From contig JAXDNY010000225.1 of assembly GCA_034669145.1 (NCBI GenBank), positions 1-64,000 on the forward strand: 64,000 nt of DNA. Direction: 5' to 3'. The notes below the pieces were generated by a model. That model saw only the letters and a list, made by a program, of their open reading frames with translations, was not told where the DNA came from and did no database searches. The position numbers were made by a program, and so were the translations under genes. The stretch's first letter is position 1. Each line of letters starts with the position of its first letter. The DNA comes from PALSA-894 sp034669145. Lineage in GTDB: Bacteria > Pseudomonadota > Alphaproteobacteria > Rhizobiales > Xanthobacteraceae. This document shows positions 44,318 through 52,917 of this stretch, in pieces.

Positions 44318-46408
44318 TCAGTATGCGTATTTCCGGAACATTGCATAATCGATCGTTACGCCGGCCACCCGATCCAGCCCGACCTGCAGCAACACGCATC
44401 GTGCTTGCGTGTTCAGAAAGACGTCCAATTTGTCTTTGATCGCGTCTCGCTCTGCGATGGTGAGCTGGCTCGGCGTCAGATCGTCTGCACAATCCTGAAG
44501 CCGCCGTACCATCGCCTCGAGTATGCCGAAGGCGCGGAACGCGCTGAGCGCGGTGTTGTAGCTTGGGCCGAGGCCGAGCGAGGGACGCAGACAATCTCCG
44601 ATGTCCGTCTGCAGATCGTCTGCTTTCCGGCGGCCGCCAAACTCGGGTTGCGTGTTGAGCTGGAACGGCGCCCAGGTGCTCCATGTACATCGGAGTGGGC
44701 TGGCGTAGCCCTCGGTGCACAGATTGAGCAAGCCCGGTGCGCCGCCCCCTCGCGTTGTCCAGAGCGCCTCGCCGTAAGCATAGCGTAGCCCCTGATTGCC
44801 GAACGCAACAGCATTCGAAACCTGATTGTCGGTTTGGTCGTCGGCGGGAACCAGATCGGACGAAAACTCATCCGGTCCGTTCATATCGACGCGCACGCCG
44901 ATGCCTCCTCCGGAAATCGACGAGACGATCTCGAAGTTCGGTTCGCCGCGCATCTTGAGCACGAGCGCCTCCAGCGAGGTCTCCTGCGGCGCCGCCGTCC
45001 AGAACGCCAAAACCGCGGACATCGGAATGGCGAACTCGTTATCCAGGAAAAGGTAATCGATACGAAGGCGCGGATCGGGATCGGGTATTGTCGTTATCGT
45101 CGAAAGTTTCCCAAAGCCAAAGGTGAAAAATACGATCTCATCGACGCCCACAGAATTGTAAGTGAAAACAATCTTCTCCGACGTTCTATTCTTGAACGTC
45201 AGCAATCCTGTCGAGCGATCATACGTGAAATCGGGTGCCCCGGCGACGGATTGCAAGTACGCATCCGTCGCCGATTTGATGCCAATTGCGTTCGGCGTCG
45301 TTCGTGTTCCGACCGTGACTGAAACATTCGAGCCCGTTCCGTTTGCTCCCCACTGCACGAGAAAGATTGACGACGGCCCGCCGCCGCCCGGCCAGACTGT
45401 TACCTCACGCACCCGTTTGGTATAGTAAAATGCCGTCTTGACGGATTTGTCGCCATCGTAGTCAAAAAAAGATAACCCAAAATCTGGCGCCCCAAAAAAA
45501 CCCAATGTGGTGCCGCCGTCGCCAACGGCGTAAAGTCCAAAGTCACCTAATAGTCCAGCCACACCCAATCCAATTTCCTTGCTTAGGTGTAAAAATTCCT
45601 CTTTCAGAACATTGGAAAGGAGTTTGCGAAAAAATGTTATGAATTCGAAATCGACGTTGCGCTCTGCATTTTTGTTGAAATCAGTGACGAGGTGCGGTGG
45701 GACTTTGAATATCGCGCCGGTATTGCGCAAGTTGGACGTGAATTTCATCGTTGTGAGTGAAAAGTTGTATACTTTGAATTGTCGGAGAAAGTTGGTGGTA
45801 TATTGAGATGTGGAGCTGTCGCGTATCCAATCTGGGTTGATCTTGATTTCGGTTGGAGGCCATGACGTCCATTTCCAGTCGAGACATTGCGTGGCCACAT
45901 AGCGCCTCACCCGATCGCTGAAGACGCGATCAGTGAAGTTCGGAAAGATCGTCGTATCGACGGAATCGACCAGAAAGAACCATGCGGCAAACAGATAAAG
46001 CCCAATGTAGATGTGGAATGAGTCGTCACCCAGACTGATGAATGATGCTCTGATCTTCGCAAACAGGTCTGCTGTGGACTGCCGGTCAGGAAGCAGCTGA
46101 TATGTGTCCTTGCCGCCGATGGTGAAAACGGCGGCCTTGTTGGGATTGGATGTGTCCTTCACCACATAGTCGAATAGCCATTTTTTGTAGATGTTGTCGT
46201 ACAGCGTCCCACGCGCGAAAGAGGGACTGTTTGTCGGGTTGTCCAGGTAATAGGCAAACCGTCCAAGAAGCTCGGGCAGATCAGGATTGATCGTGGTCGA
46301 ACGTTCCCCTGTCGAGGAGTCCGTTTGGTAGATCAGCGCGCCCAACGGGAGGTCGAGTGCGGCCGGCTTGAATTTTGTCCTCGAACGCCGAGAGCTAAGG
46401 ATAGTCAT
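44318..46408 (-). CDS. Large protein B of the giant-gene operon, unknown function
   Basis: This 696-residue protein is not recognised. Its N-terminal half (to about residue 330, roughly 45,400-46,400) is coded in visibly AT-richer DNA and is rich in Phe, Tyr and Trp. It contains a hydrophobic stretch FHIYIGLYLFAAWFFLV that could be a helix or buried core. The C-terminal part has paired cysteines (LNLCTEGYASPLRC, QDCADDL) and a helical end. Its start overlaps the end of gene A by 14 bp, and gene C starts 17 bp after its stop, so it is firmly inside the operon. The order and coupling suggest a complex with A, C and D. Confidence 0.7.
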   Translation of the reverse strand: MTILSSRRSRTKFKPAALDLPLGALIYQTDSSTGERSTTINPDLPELLGRFAYYLDNPTNSPSFARGTLYDNIYKKWLFDYVVKDTSNPNKAAVFTIGGKDTYQLLPDRQSTADLFAKIRASFISLGDDSFHIYIGLYLFAAWFFLVDSVDTTIFPNFTDRVFSDRVRRYVATQCLDWKWTSWPPTEIKINPDWIRDSSTSQYTTNFLRQFKVYNFSLTTMKFTSNLRNTGAIFKVPPHLVTDFNKNAERNVDFEFITFFRKLLSNVLKEEFLHLSKEIGLGVAGLLGDFGLYAVGDGGTTLGFFGAPDFGLSFFDYDGDKSVKTAFYYTKRVREVTVWPGGGGPSSIFLVQWGANGTGSNVSVTVGTRTTPNAIGIKSATDAYLQSVAGAPDFTYDRSTGLLTFKNRTSEKIVFTYNSVGVDEIVFFTFGFGKLSTITTIPDPDPRLRIDYLFLDNEFAIPMSAVLAFWTAAPQETSLEALVLKMRGEPNFEIVSSISGGGIGVRVDMNGPDEFSSDLVPADDQTDNQVSNAVAFGNQGLRYAYGEALWTTRGGGAPGLLNLCTEGYASPLRCTWSTWAPFQLNTQPEFGGRRKADDLQTDIGDCLRPSLGLGPSYNTALSAFRAFGILEAMVRRLQDCADDLTPSQLTIAERDAIKDKLDVFLNTQARCVLLQVGLDRVAGVTIDYAMFRKYAY

Positions 46409-48296
46409 GGCGGTAAATCAGAATAGAGGACTGTTGAGTGACTCTGCCGATGCCTTGCGCTCCCGATAGAAAGTTGAGGTTCAATTCAAACCCGTGAAAA
46501 CTGACCAAGCCATCGCGGTGCCCTGCTTCCGCCGTCAACGAGAGCATCGGCCTCCCATACGCCGGGGCGTTGGCGCTCACGATTGCCTGCAGATCGGACA
46601 GATCCGAAAGAGACAGCGCCAGGATAATCGCCGAAGGATTGTTCTGAACCATCGTCTGGGACATGCCGGCGGGATTGTCACGGTAAACGAGTTCGATGTC
46701 CGCGCTACCTTGTGGGTCGGCGACCTTGATCATCCTGGCGGGCCCGGGAAGCAGCGTGGCCAGGTATGGAAAGATGGAGTCGCCCTGGGCCGGCAGGCTT
46801 AGCGTTGGCCATGCGACTTTCACCGTCGTCGGCCGCAGGCTCCGCGCCGACTTGTCGCGCGCTTTCGGGACGAGGATGATGACGGCGTTGTTGCCGTCCG
46901 CGGCCAAGGCCGGATTGGCGACATAGCCTTCTCCGCCGCCGGCGCCCGCGTCCACATAAAATTCCTCATCGAATGTTCGAAGGATCATCGGAGCATTCGC
47001 GACCGGCAGATCGTTCACGGTCAGCAGCGGAACAAGGTAGTCGAGAATGCTTGTACGGGCCGGCGCAAGACCGTTCGGATTTGCGGGAGGCACGGCTTGA
47101 CCGTTGAATATGACTGGCCGCTTGAAATGAAGAATCTTCTGATAGCCGGCGGAAACCGCCTTCACGCCGCCATCGTCAGCGAGCGGAATGGTGACGGACG
47201 TTTCATAAAGATATTGGGAGTCCGCCCGTCGTGGGGAGTCGATAAAGCGTTTGCGCTCCTTCAAGCGGCGAAACGAGCCGCGATAGCCCGCCGAGATGTA
47301 GATGAGCGGCCGCGTGTTCGCCGTTTTTGGAAGCGCGAAGCGCACATCGATCTTGTCGCTCGCGGTGCCTGCGGGAAGACTCGCATTGTCGATCGTAAAA
47401 TCCGGCCAGCCGCTGGCGTAATAGTCGACCTCGCAGCTGTCGATGTCGGCGGCGGCATCGAGCGTGAGCTGAATGGTCGGCCCGTCCGCTTGGTAATAAT
47501 TGAGCGAGTTGCCGTGCTCGTTGCGGATGTCGAGGTAAGCGCGATTGCGGTTGGCGAAGTTGGCGGCGCCGGCGGCCGCGCCGCGCAGCACGGTCTGGTA
47601 GAGCGTGTCGCCGGATAATTTGTCGAACTTGGAGCTCGCGCCGTTCCAGACGCGCAGCTTTGCGGCAAAGAATGCGCCCCACAGAGCGCAGGGGTCGATA
47701 AAATCGAGAATCGCTTCCTTGGCGTCCCAATGACGGAAAATCTCTGCATCGGTGGCGCCCGTGACCAGCGTGTCGACCTCGACGAGGGTCTCCGCTTTTC
47801 GTGCGAGCGCTATCTTGGGTCGGCGGCCGATGCGTTCGATGATGATTTCGATGCCGAACGGCTGATTTGAGGAGAATGCCCCGAGCCGCCAGCGGCCGCG
47901 CACTAACGGCAGCTGGATTGCTGGGTCGCCCTCGTAGAAGAGCCTATCGAGCGGCTCGGTGTCGGCAAATCGTGCCGGATTGTCGGCTGCGGGGTAGTCG
48001 TTTGGGTTGAGGTGAAGTCCGAGACAGGCGCGGCTTGGCGGACCTGTATTGCCGTTGGCTACAAGCTCCCAGGCGGTTTTGATCGCGGCGATCAGCTCAT
48101 TGTCGGCCTGCTGCGCGGTATCGATATCGCCGTTGGAATCGAGCAGACTCGCCGGATCGATGCCCTTGTAGATGATGTAGCTGACGAACGGGAAATCGAA
48201 CGGCGGCTGTTCGATCGGCTTGAGGATGAGGCTGAACGTCCCGCCGGCATCCGCCTGCGCGCACAGCAATCCGTCGCAGATCGCAAACGCTGGCAT
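46395..48296 (-). CDS. Large protein A of the giant-gene operon, unknown function (5' end uncertain)
   Basis: This protein has at least 633 residues and matches no family I know. It opens MPAFAICDGLLCAQADAG, with a later SYIIYKGIDPASLLD segment and a strand-rich C-terminus. The same frame stays open and protein-like for 68 codons upstream of the first ATG (to 48,500, residues such as VVLHFGEGEWEG and GTKFYFFTDPTLLE), but this stretch has no ATG, GTG or TTG. The true start may use a rare codon, or the 5' end has been lost or frameshifted near 48,490. It is the first gene of the operon; gene B starts 14 bp before its stop. Confidence 0.65.
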   Translation of the reverse strand: MPAFAICDGLLCAQADAGGTFSLILKPIEQPPFDFPFVSYIIYKGIDPASLLDSNGDIDTAQQADNELIAAIKTAWELVANGNTGPPSRACLGLHLNPNDYPAADNPARFADTEPLDRLFYEGDPAIQLPLVRGRWRLGAFSSNQPFGIEIIIERIGRRPKIALARKAETLVEVDTLVTGATDAEIFRHWDAKEAILDFIDPCALWGAFFAAKLRVWNGASSKFDKLSGDTLYQTVLRGAAAGAANFANRNRAYLDIRNEHGNSLNYYQADGPTIQLTLDAAADIDSCEVDYYASGWPDFTIDNASLPAGTASDKIDVRFALPKTANTRPLIYISAGYRGSFRRLKERKRFIDSPRRADSQYLYETSVTIPLADDGGVKAVSAGYQKILHFKRPVIFNGQAVPPANPNGLAPARTSILDYLVPLLTVNDLPVANAPMILRTFDEEFYVDAGAGGGEGYVANPALAADGNNAVIILVPKARDKSARSLRPTTVKVAWPTLSLPAQGDSIFPYLATLLPGPARMIKVADPQGSADIELVYRDNPAGMSQTMVQNNPSAIILALSLSDLSDLQAIVSANAPAYGRPMLSLTAEAGHRDGLVSFHGFELNLNFLSGAQGIGRVTQQSSILIYRHDYP

Positions 48297-48500
48297 GTCG
48301 GCGGTCGACCCGCTTTTGCGCTGATGCAGATCGGTGAGGCGGAAGCGATCCTTGCCGCCGGAAGTGCCCGCAGGTCCGTAAGCCTGCGCGGGCGCTTGCG
48401 GCTCGAGCAGAGTGGGGTCGGTGAAGAAATAGAACTTGGTTCCCGTGGACAGCCCCTCCCACTCGCCTTCACCGAAGTGAAGTACGACTTTAGCTATTAA

Positions 48501-48832
48501 TTATGGATCATTCTATCAATGGACGCAATGTCGGCGCGGAGACACGATGGCACCCGAGTCTGCAGCCCAGCGGGTGCTGCGGTAGAATGGTAGGGTACCG
48601 AATTCGGGGATCGAGGGCGAAGGCTCCGCGACAGTTGGGTCGAATCCGAGGCTCTTTTTTTGTATCGCCCCGCTACCGCTCGAAGTCTCGCACTCGCCGG
48701 CTCTTCAGACTTCAAAGATGTTGATGGTAAGAGAGAGAAGTTTTTTCAGCACAGATAACCCCGAATTATGAGTCACTGGCGAACGGCATCACCCACGTGT
48801 CATCGGCATTTGGTGAGCGATGGATCTGCCAA
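48501..48832. other. Intergenic region upstream of the giant-gene operon, no gene seen
   Basis: This is about 330 bp between the open frame of gene A and the end of the ribbon-helix-helix-like gene. It includes an AT-rich spot (TATTAATTATGG) at 48,495-48,506 and a T-run at 48,654-48,661. Short frames on both strands look non-coding. The promoter of the operon could lie here or be missing if the 5' end is truncated. Confidence 0.5.
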
Positions 48833-49195
48833 TCATTGCCGAGCTGTGCGCGCCACAAGTGCGTGCCTTTCGGCAGCGGACGTAGCCTTGACTTGCATGT
48901 TGTTGCTACGGTTGTCAGGAATTTGTCCGTCTTCGACCATGTCGGGTTCCGCGATCGTAATGCCGTCCCGTACGAGCGCGGTCATGACGACGTGCCGCAC
49001 GCTTGTTTGGCGGTCCGCGGCGCGGATCTTGAGTTCGGTCCACACGTAGTCCGGCAGTTCGAGATTGGTTGTTTTCATTCGCGAGCGAGGCGTTGCGCCG
49101 TGCGCGGGCAGTTCCGGGAGGATGACGGGCTCGGGCCGCGCGAGGCGCGCCCCCTTGAGTTTCTCCGGGACCTGTGGTGCGAGTTCGTCGCTCAT
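48833..49195 (-). CDS. Ribbon-helix-helix-like small DNA-binding protein
   Basis: This 120-residue protein has a basic, Pro-rich N-terminus (about 1-38). A segment starting MKTTNLELPDYVWTELKIRA and continuing RQTSVRHVVMTALVRDGI then reads as a beta-strand plus two helices, the MetJ/Arc/RHH shape. An acidic tail follows. I recall similar proteins (LPDYVW...A...VTVR) beside ParA-like ATPases on rhizobial islands and plasmids; no ParA gene is visible here. It may be a solitary partition or antitoxin-type regulator. The start at 49195 is chosen because an earlier in-frame ATG would add a non-conserved stretch; an internal ATG (MKTTNLEL) is an alternative. Confidence 0.6.
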   Translation of the reverse strand: MSDELAPQVPEKLKGARLARPEPVILPELPAHGATPRSRMKTTNLELPDYVWTELKIRAADRQTSVRHVVMTALVRDGITIAEPDMVEDGQIPDNRSNNMQVKATSAAERHALVARTARQ

Positions 49196-49363
49196 CGCTA
49201 TGGCGTCTTGCCAGAGCGAAAGAGGCACAGTCTGCGGGAGGTTTCCTCCGCGTAGACGCCGCGGGCCTTTCAGTGAAGCTGGAAACCCGCTACTGCTCAG
49301 GCCAGGTTCGGGACACATCTGGGCGATTCCCGCTTGGCAATTCCCGATGATCGGTGCCTCACA

Positions 49364-50197
49364 ATGGCAACCTCTGTACCTAAAGCAATGGGCGCCACTC
49401 TTGGTCTACTCCTGCTGGGCTTTACCTTCGGGCCTTTACCGGCATCGGCGCAGACATCAGAAGCCTTGGTCGCATTCGCTAAAGCGGTAGGCGATGTAGG
49501 CAGCAGCAGTGAGCAGTCCGGAAAATTTGATGATGCTTTGAAATTCTATAGCCAGGTGATCATGAGGGCGGGAGAGGCGCGGAATGCCCCGGCGTCCGAT
49601 CCAACCTCGACTAGGCAAGCCTATATTGTATTTGCAGCGGGTCATATAGATACAGCGCGCGTCCTTTTCAAAAAGGCCGCCGTCCGGAATCCCAGCGAGC
49701 CAATAACAGCCTATGACTATGCGGTGTTCGGAGAGGCGACAATTAAGATGCACATCTATGCTGCCGAAGAGGCACTAAAAACAGCCGAGGCTCTGGAGCA
49801 ACAATTTGCTGAAGAAATCGCACGCAAACATGAAGGGATGCCGTTACAAGGAAGTTTGTGCTGCAGTTATTTGGACATAATCTATGCGGAGCTTGGAGAA
49901 CTGCACCTCCTCAAGGGCGAGGCCGCTCAGGCAAGGAGCTATTATACTGCAATTTCAGAAAGACACGACGATGTTGCCAGTAACGCCTTGGTCGCGGTAG
50001 GTCACTCGAAACTTCGAGCCATGGCAATTGAAGTTCTACGTTCCGATCTTGCGAAAAAGGCTGGAGGTGCGGTCGCCAAAGAGCTGGTTGGCGTTTGGAA
50101 GGGCCCATTGGCCGGCTCGCTCAGCGGATTGGCGGCAGAGACGATGATTGGGTTCTTTCAAAGTCGACTCAAATCCAACGAGGCCATCCCCAGATAA
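49364..50197 (+). CDS. Secreted TPR-like protein of unknown function
   Basis: This 277-residue protein has a signal peptide (MATSVPKAMGATLGLLLLG, cleavage near PASAQT). It then has helical repeats resembling tetratricopeptides: FDDALKFYSQVIMRAG, IDTARVLFKKAAVRNP and LLKGEAAQARSYYTAI. A periplasmic scaffold role is plausible. I do not recognise a specific family. The upstream ATG at 49334 has no ribosome site and would precede the signal peptide. Base composition is intermediate between the chromosomal part and the AT-rich island that follows. Confidence 0.65.
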   Translation: MATSVPKAMGATLGLLLLGFTFGPLPASAQTSEALVAFAKAVGDVGSSSEQSGKFDDALKFYSQVIMRAGEARNAPASDPTSTRQAYIVFAAGHIDTARVLFKKAAVRNPSEPITAYDYAVFGEATIKMHIYAAEEALKTAEALEQQFAEEIARKHEGMPLQGSLCCSYLDIIYAELGELHLLKGEAAQARSYYTAISERHDDVASNALVAVGHSKLRAMAIEVLRSDLAKKAGGAVAKELVGVWKGPLAGSLSGLAAETMIGFFQSRLKSNEAIPR

Positions 50198-50366
50198 CTC
50201 TATCGAACTGGTTGGAAATGCGCCGATCCTCGGGTCCCTGACCCAGTCATTAACTCATTCCCACTTCTTCTGCCACGGCGATGCCGTATTCAAACGCGCA
50301 AAAGAAAGCTTGCGCCTCGTGCTCTCGCAACACAAAGCGTGGGTGGCGCTGGGGCACTCATACCGG

Positions 50367-50471
50367 TCACTCGGCACTCTTTTTCTTTCGGCCACCCGGC
50401 GGCAGTTTTTGCGTACCGATAGGCCAGTAGAACTCGAGGCTCATGAACACGAGATTGATCCGAATTCCCAT
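50367..50471 (-). CDS. Predicted 34-residue small protein
   Basis: On the minus strand TAAGGAGGGTACA precedes an ATG at 50,471, giving a near-perfect Shine-Dalgarno at ideal spacing. The frame encodes MGIRINLVFMSLEFYWPIG followed by a basic end with GGRKKKSAE and a TGA stop at 50,367. The first 20 residues are hydrophobic and aromatic, so it could be a small membrane-associated peptide. No family is known to me. The ribosome site is the main support; the ORF is too short for codon statistics. Confidence 0.45.
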   Translation of the reverse strand: MGIRINLVFMSLEFYWPIGTQKLPPGGRKKKSAE

Positions 50472-50742
50472 TGTACCCTCCTTATCAGGCGTTATTGCCT
50501 GGGTTACATGGCTGATATGTGCCGATCCTCGTTCGACGCAAAGTCACGACACGGAGGTTGAGATCACGGATCTCGTGAAGCGGACGTGATCGTGTGTTGC
50601 AGCCGCGACCGCTCAATGGCTCGGCGCGCGCGCCTGCACGTCGGCCGGCCCGGGAATCCGGTAATCCTGGCGGGTAACCTCGCAGAATGACGGCCGGGCG
50701 TGTGAACCAAATCGCTCACCGACGCTTCGCGCTAGGGGCTAG

Positions 50743-50771
50743 TTGACAATCAAAAACAACTCAAGGAGAAT
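50743..50771 (+). promoter_or_regulatory. Probable sigma-70 type promoter for the RelA/SpoT-like gene
   Basis: TTGACA at 50,743-50,748 and GAGAAT at 50,766-50,771 are separated by exactly 17 bp, with an AT-rich spacer. The start codon of the downstream gene (50,854) is about 75 bp further on. The -35 is perfect, while the -10 matches TATAAT at four of six positions. Confidence 0.4.
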
Positions 50772-50853
50772 GCCACAGAATATCTCTCCCCCGTGTATCC
50801 GCCTCTACGCATAACATGAGCCCACAGTGTAGTTACCACTCCCGGATCACAAA

Positions 50854-52917
50854 TTGATTTCACTCTCAGAAAGCATCGAAGTCCAAGCGCGAGAAGCTCT
50901 TAACATTGCGCAACCCGTGTTAACGCGCTTACTCGCCGCCCTCACACTATTTACATCAGGGGGACAAAGTCCAATATTTTATCACCGTGCACGACTAAAA
51001 TCCCTCACTAGCATAAAGGATAAAATCGTCGCTAGGCGTCGAACAAGTCCGAACTTTGGTTTTGCTGATCTGTCCGACGTGGTAGGCCTAAGGCTAGTCG
51101 CTCTGTATGACGAACAACTCCCAAGCGTTCTCCAAATCGCGCGCCGCGTTATGGAGGCATCTTTGAGCAAAAAGTCTATTACGCCGCATGATCGGATTTT
51201 GCATACGACGGTCCAGAATTTTATAAATTACTCTCGGCACGCGCAAAATCAGGCGCCCCAAGCGCCTCTAGACCACTGCAATCTGTGGGAATTGATCCCG
51301 CAAGCCGAGCGGACTATTGATGGGCAGGAGAGCGCAATAAGTGTCGACTGGTGGCAAGCGCTCACGGAAGTACATTTTTATTGCCGTGCTGAGGGTGATA
51401 TTTATCACGAAGGCTATAAGGTGCTTAGTAAGAGTGCTCCGCCTCAGTACGTGGATCGAATAAAACATCTTATTCCGCCCCATAAATTAGATCTTACTAA
51501 ACATAGGCCTTACTCATCGCTCCACATCCACTATCGAGTACCTGCGCCGCAGAGTTATCGTGTTATTAATCAATCGGTGCCAGTTGAAATACAAATACGC
51601 ACGGCGATTGAGGACATATGGGCGGAGATCGATCACGTGAACGATTTCAAGATTAGAAATAGTTCCGTCTGGAATGAAGAGTTGGAAGAAAAATACGCGC
51701 TTTTAGACAACAACTCGCTTGATCTGAAGCGCATAATGAATGATTTGCAAGACAAGGTGACCAGCATAAGGAATACATACTACCAAACACAAGACCTGTT
51801 CCTGCGATTTAAGTTACCTCAAACTGAGACTTATCAATCTTTGGTCATGCTTTTGGCGGAGCCGCTCCTCCACCGGTACTCGCCTCGCGATGTTATGCCG
51901 CTCTTTTGGCGCTATGAAGAGCTCCTAAAATCTCTAAACCCGACAACCCCGGAAGTAGAGCAAAAGGCGGTGCTTGCTAGCTGCCTCGATCTCCTTGGTG
52001 AAATCCGAAAATTATTCGGAGCAAGCAGAGACGCCATTCGACACGATACAAAGGACCTTTTTGATCTGCTTTTGGAATTTGAGACAATTAGACTCGAAGC
52101 GGTTCTTCTTTCTCTACCCATACGACTGTATTACACGCAAGTTCAAGCAGGCTCATCTCGACATGCCTCTCGCGACGCACGCAGTCGCCAGCTGCAACAG
52201 CTACAATTCAGGTTGAACGAGCTAGAAGCTAAACACTGGCGTACGAGACCAACCGTACTTTTCAACTTCTGGAATTACTACATTGTGGTGAATCTACACG
52301 GCGACAAAAACCCGGATGCGCGGTTCTACCTCTTTGCTGCTTACGACGCGCTGCTGACCGATCAGTCGCTGCCGATCAGAAGTGTTTACAAGGTCGTCGT
52401 CCCACGCGCTATTGCGCAAATCTACTTCTCTGAGGCGCTAACTCTAGAAACTAACTATCGAGACTCCGAGCTAACGAGCTACGTTTTTCGTGAAAATCTT
52501 CAATTTCTTTTCATAATGGCTTTCAGATTTGGGTCGGAGGCGCGCAGGGAACACAATATCGAGCACTCGCGGCGCGGTGACTTGATCTATGGTCGGCGCC
52601 CGATAGAAAAAGTATTCGATGAAGCCTACTTTGTGCAGTATGGCGTGAAGTGCTTCGAATACGACCTCGGCCCGGAATTGTCCAAGGTTCATCATGTGGC
52701 GGAAGGAGACATACTGAAAGCATTGAACGAATTGGCAAATTTCCAGTTTGGCGACCTGGCCAACGATCCCGCAGAGGACGATACAATTGCTGCGATCGTA
52801 GTAGCGGGGTATAAATATTTCGGGTGTATTGACGAATCGGAAGCTTACAGGGCTCGCTGGGAGGATCATTGCCAATTGCGAGGGGACTTCGAAGGGGGCG
52901 GAAATGAATACAGATGA
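50854..52917 (+). CDS. RelA/SpoT-domain (p)ppGpp synthetase-like protein with long insertion and unknown C-terminal region
   Basis: This 687-residue protein is coded in AT-richer DNA and starts at TTG. It carries a RelA/SpoT nucleotidyltransferase core: Asp75 in LSDVVGLRL (metal), Tyr220 in RPYSSLHIHY (base stacking), Glu245 in VEIQIRTAIED, then IWAEIDH. Between Asp75 and Tyr220 there are about 145 residues, against roughly 45 in standard Rel proteins, so an insertion of about 100 is present. There is no HD hydrolase, TGS or ACT domain. Residues about 300-687 are helical and unrecognised. It could be a toxic small-alarmone synthetase or defence effector; nucleotide specificity is unknown. Its end overlaps the next gene by 14 bp. 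Confidence 0.72.
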   Translation: MISLSESIEVQAREALNIAQPVLTRLLAALTLFTSGGQSPIFYHRARLKSLTSIKDKIVARRRTSPNFGFADLSDVVGLRLVALYDEQLPSVLQIARRVMEASLSKKSITPHDRILHTTVQNFINYSRHAQNQAPQAPLDHCNLWELIPQAERTIDGQESAISVDWWQALTEVHFYCRAEGDIYHEGYKVLSKSAPPQYVDRIKHLIPPHKLDLTKHRPYSSLHIHYRVPAPQSYRVINQSVPVEIQIRTAIEDIWAEIDHVNDFKIRNSSVWNEELEEKYALLDNNSLDLKRIMNDLQDKVTSIRNTYYQTQDLFLRFKLPQTETYQSLVMLLAEPLLHRYSPRDVMPLFWRYEELLKSLNPTTPEVEQKAVLASCLDLLGEIRKLFGASRDAIRHDTKDLFDLLLEFETIRLEAVLLSLPIRLYYTQVQAGSSRHASRDARSRQLQQLQFRLNELEAKHWRTRPTVLFNFWNYYIVVNLHGDKNPDARFYLFAAYDALLTDQSLPIRSVYKVVVPRAIAQIYFSEALTLETNYRDSELTSYVFRENLQFLFIMAFRFGSEARREHNIEHSRRGDLIYGRRPIEKVFDEAYFVQYGVKCFEYDLGPELSKVHHVAEGDILKALNELANFQFGDLANDPAEDDTIAAIVVAGYKYFGCIDESEAYRARWEDHCQLRGDFEGGGNEYR

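Larger units (their letters stand above)
50198..50853. other. Intergenic region before the RelA/SpoT-like gene
   Basis: This is 656 bp holding a 34-codon small ORF on the minus strand (50,367-50,471) and a probable promoter facing right (50,743-50,771). Nothing else coding is convincing. The stretch 50,590-50,700 is strongly GC-rich, and the last 150 bp are AT-rich, so a boundary between DNA of different origin may lie here. Confidence 0.55.

Noticed and set aside
48570..48680. Possible tRNA-like T-arm (GGTCGAATCC) followed by a T-run
   Set aside because: No acceptor stem, anticodon arm or CCA could be folded around it on either strand.
50770..50815. A 14-codon frame (MPQNISPPCIRLYA) behind AAGGAG
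   Set aside because: The ribosome site is too close to the ATG and overlaps the proposed -10 element; too short to support.
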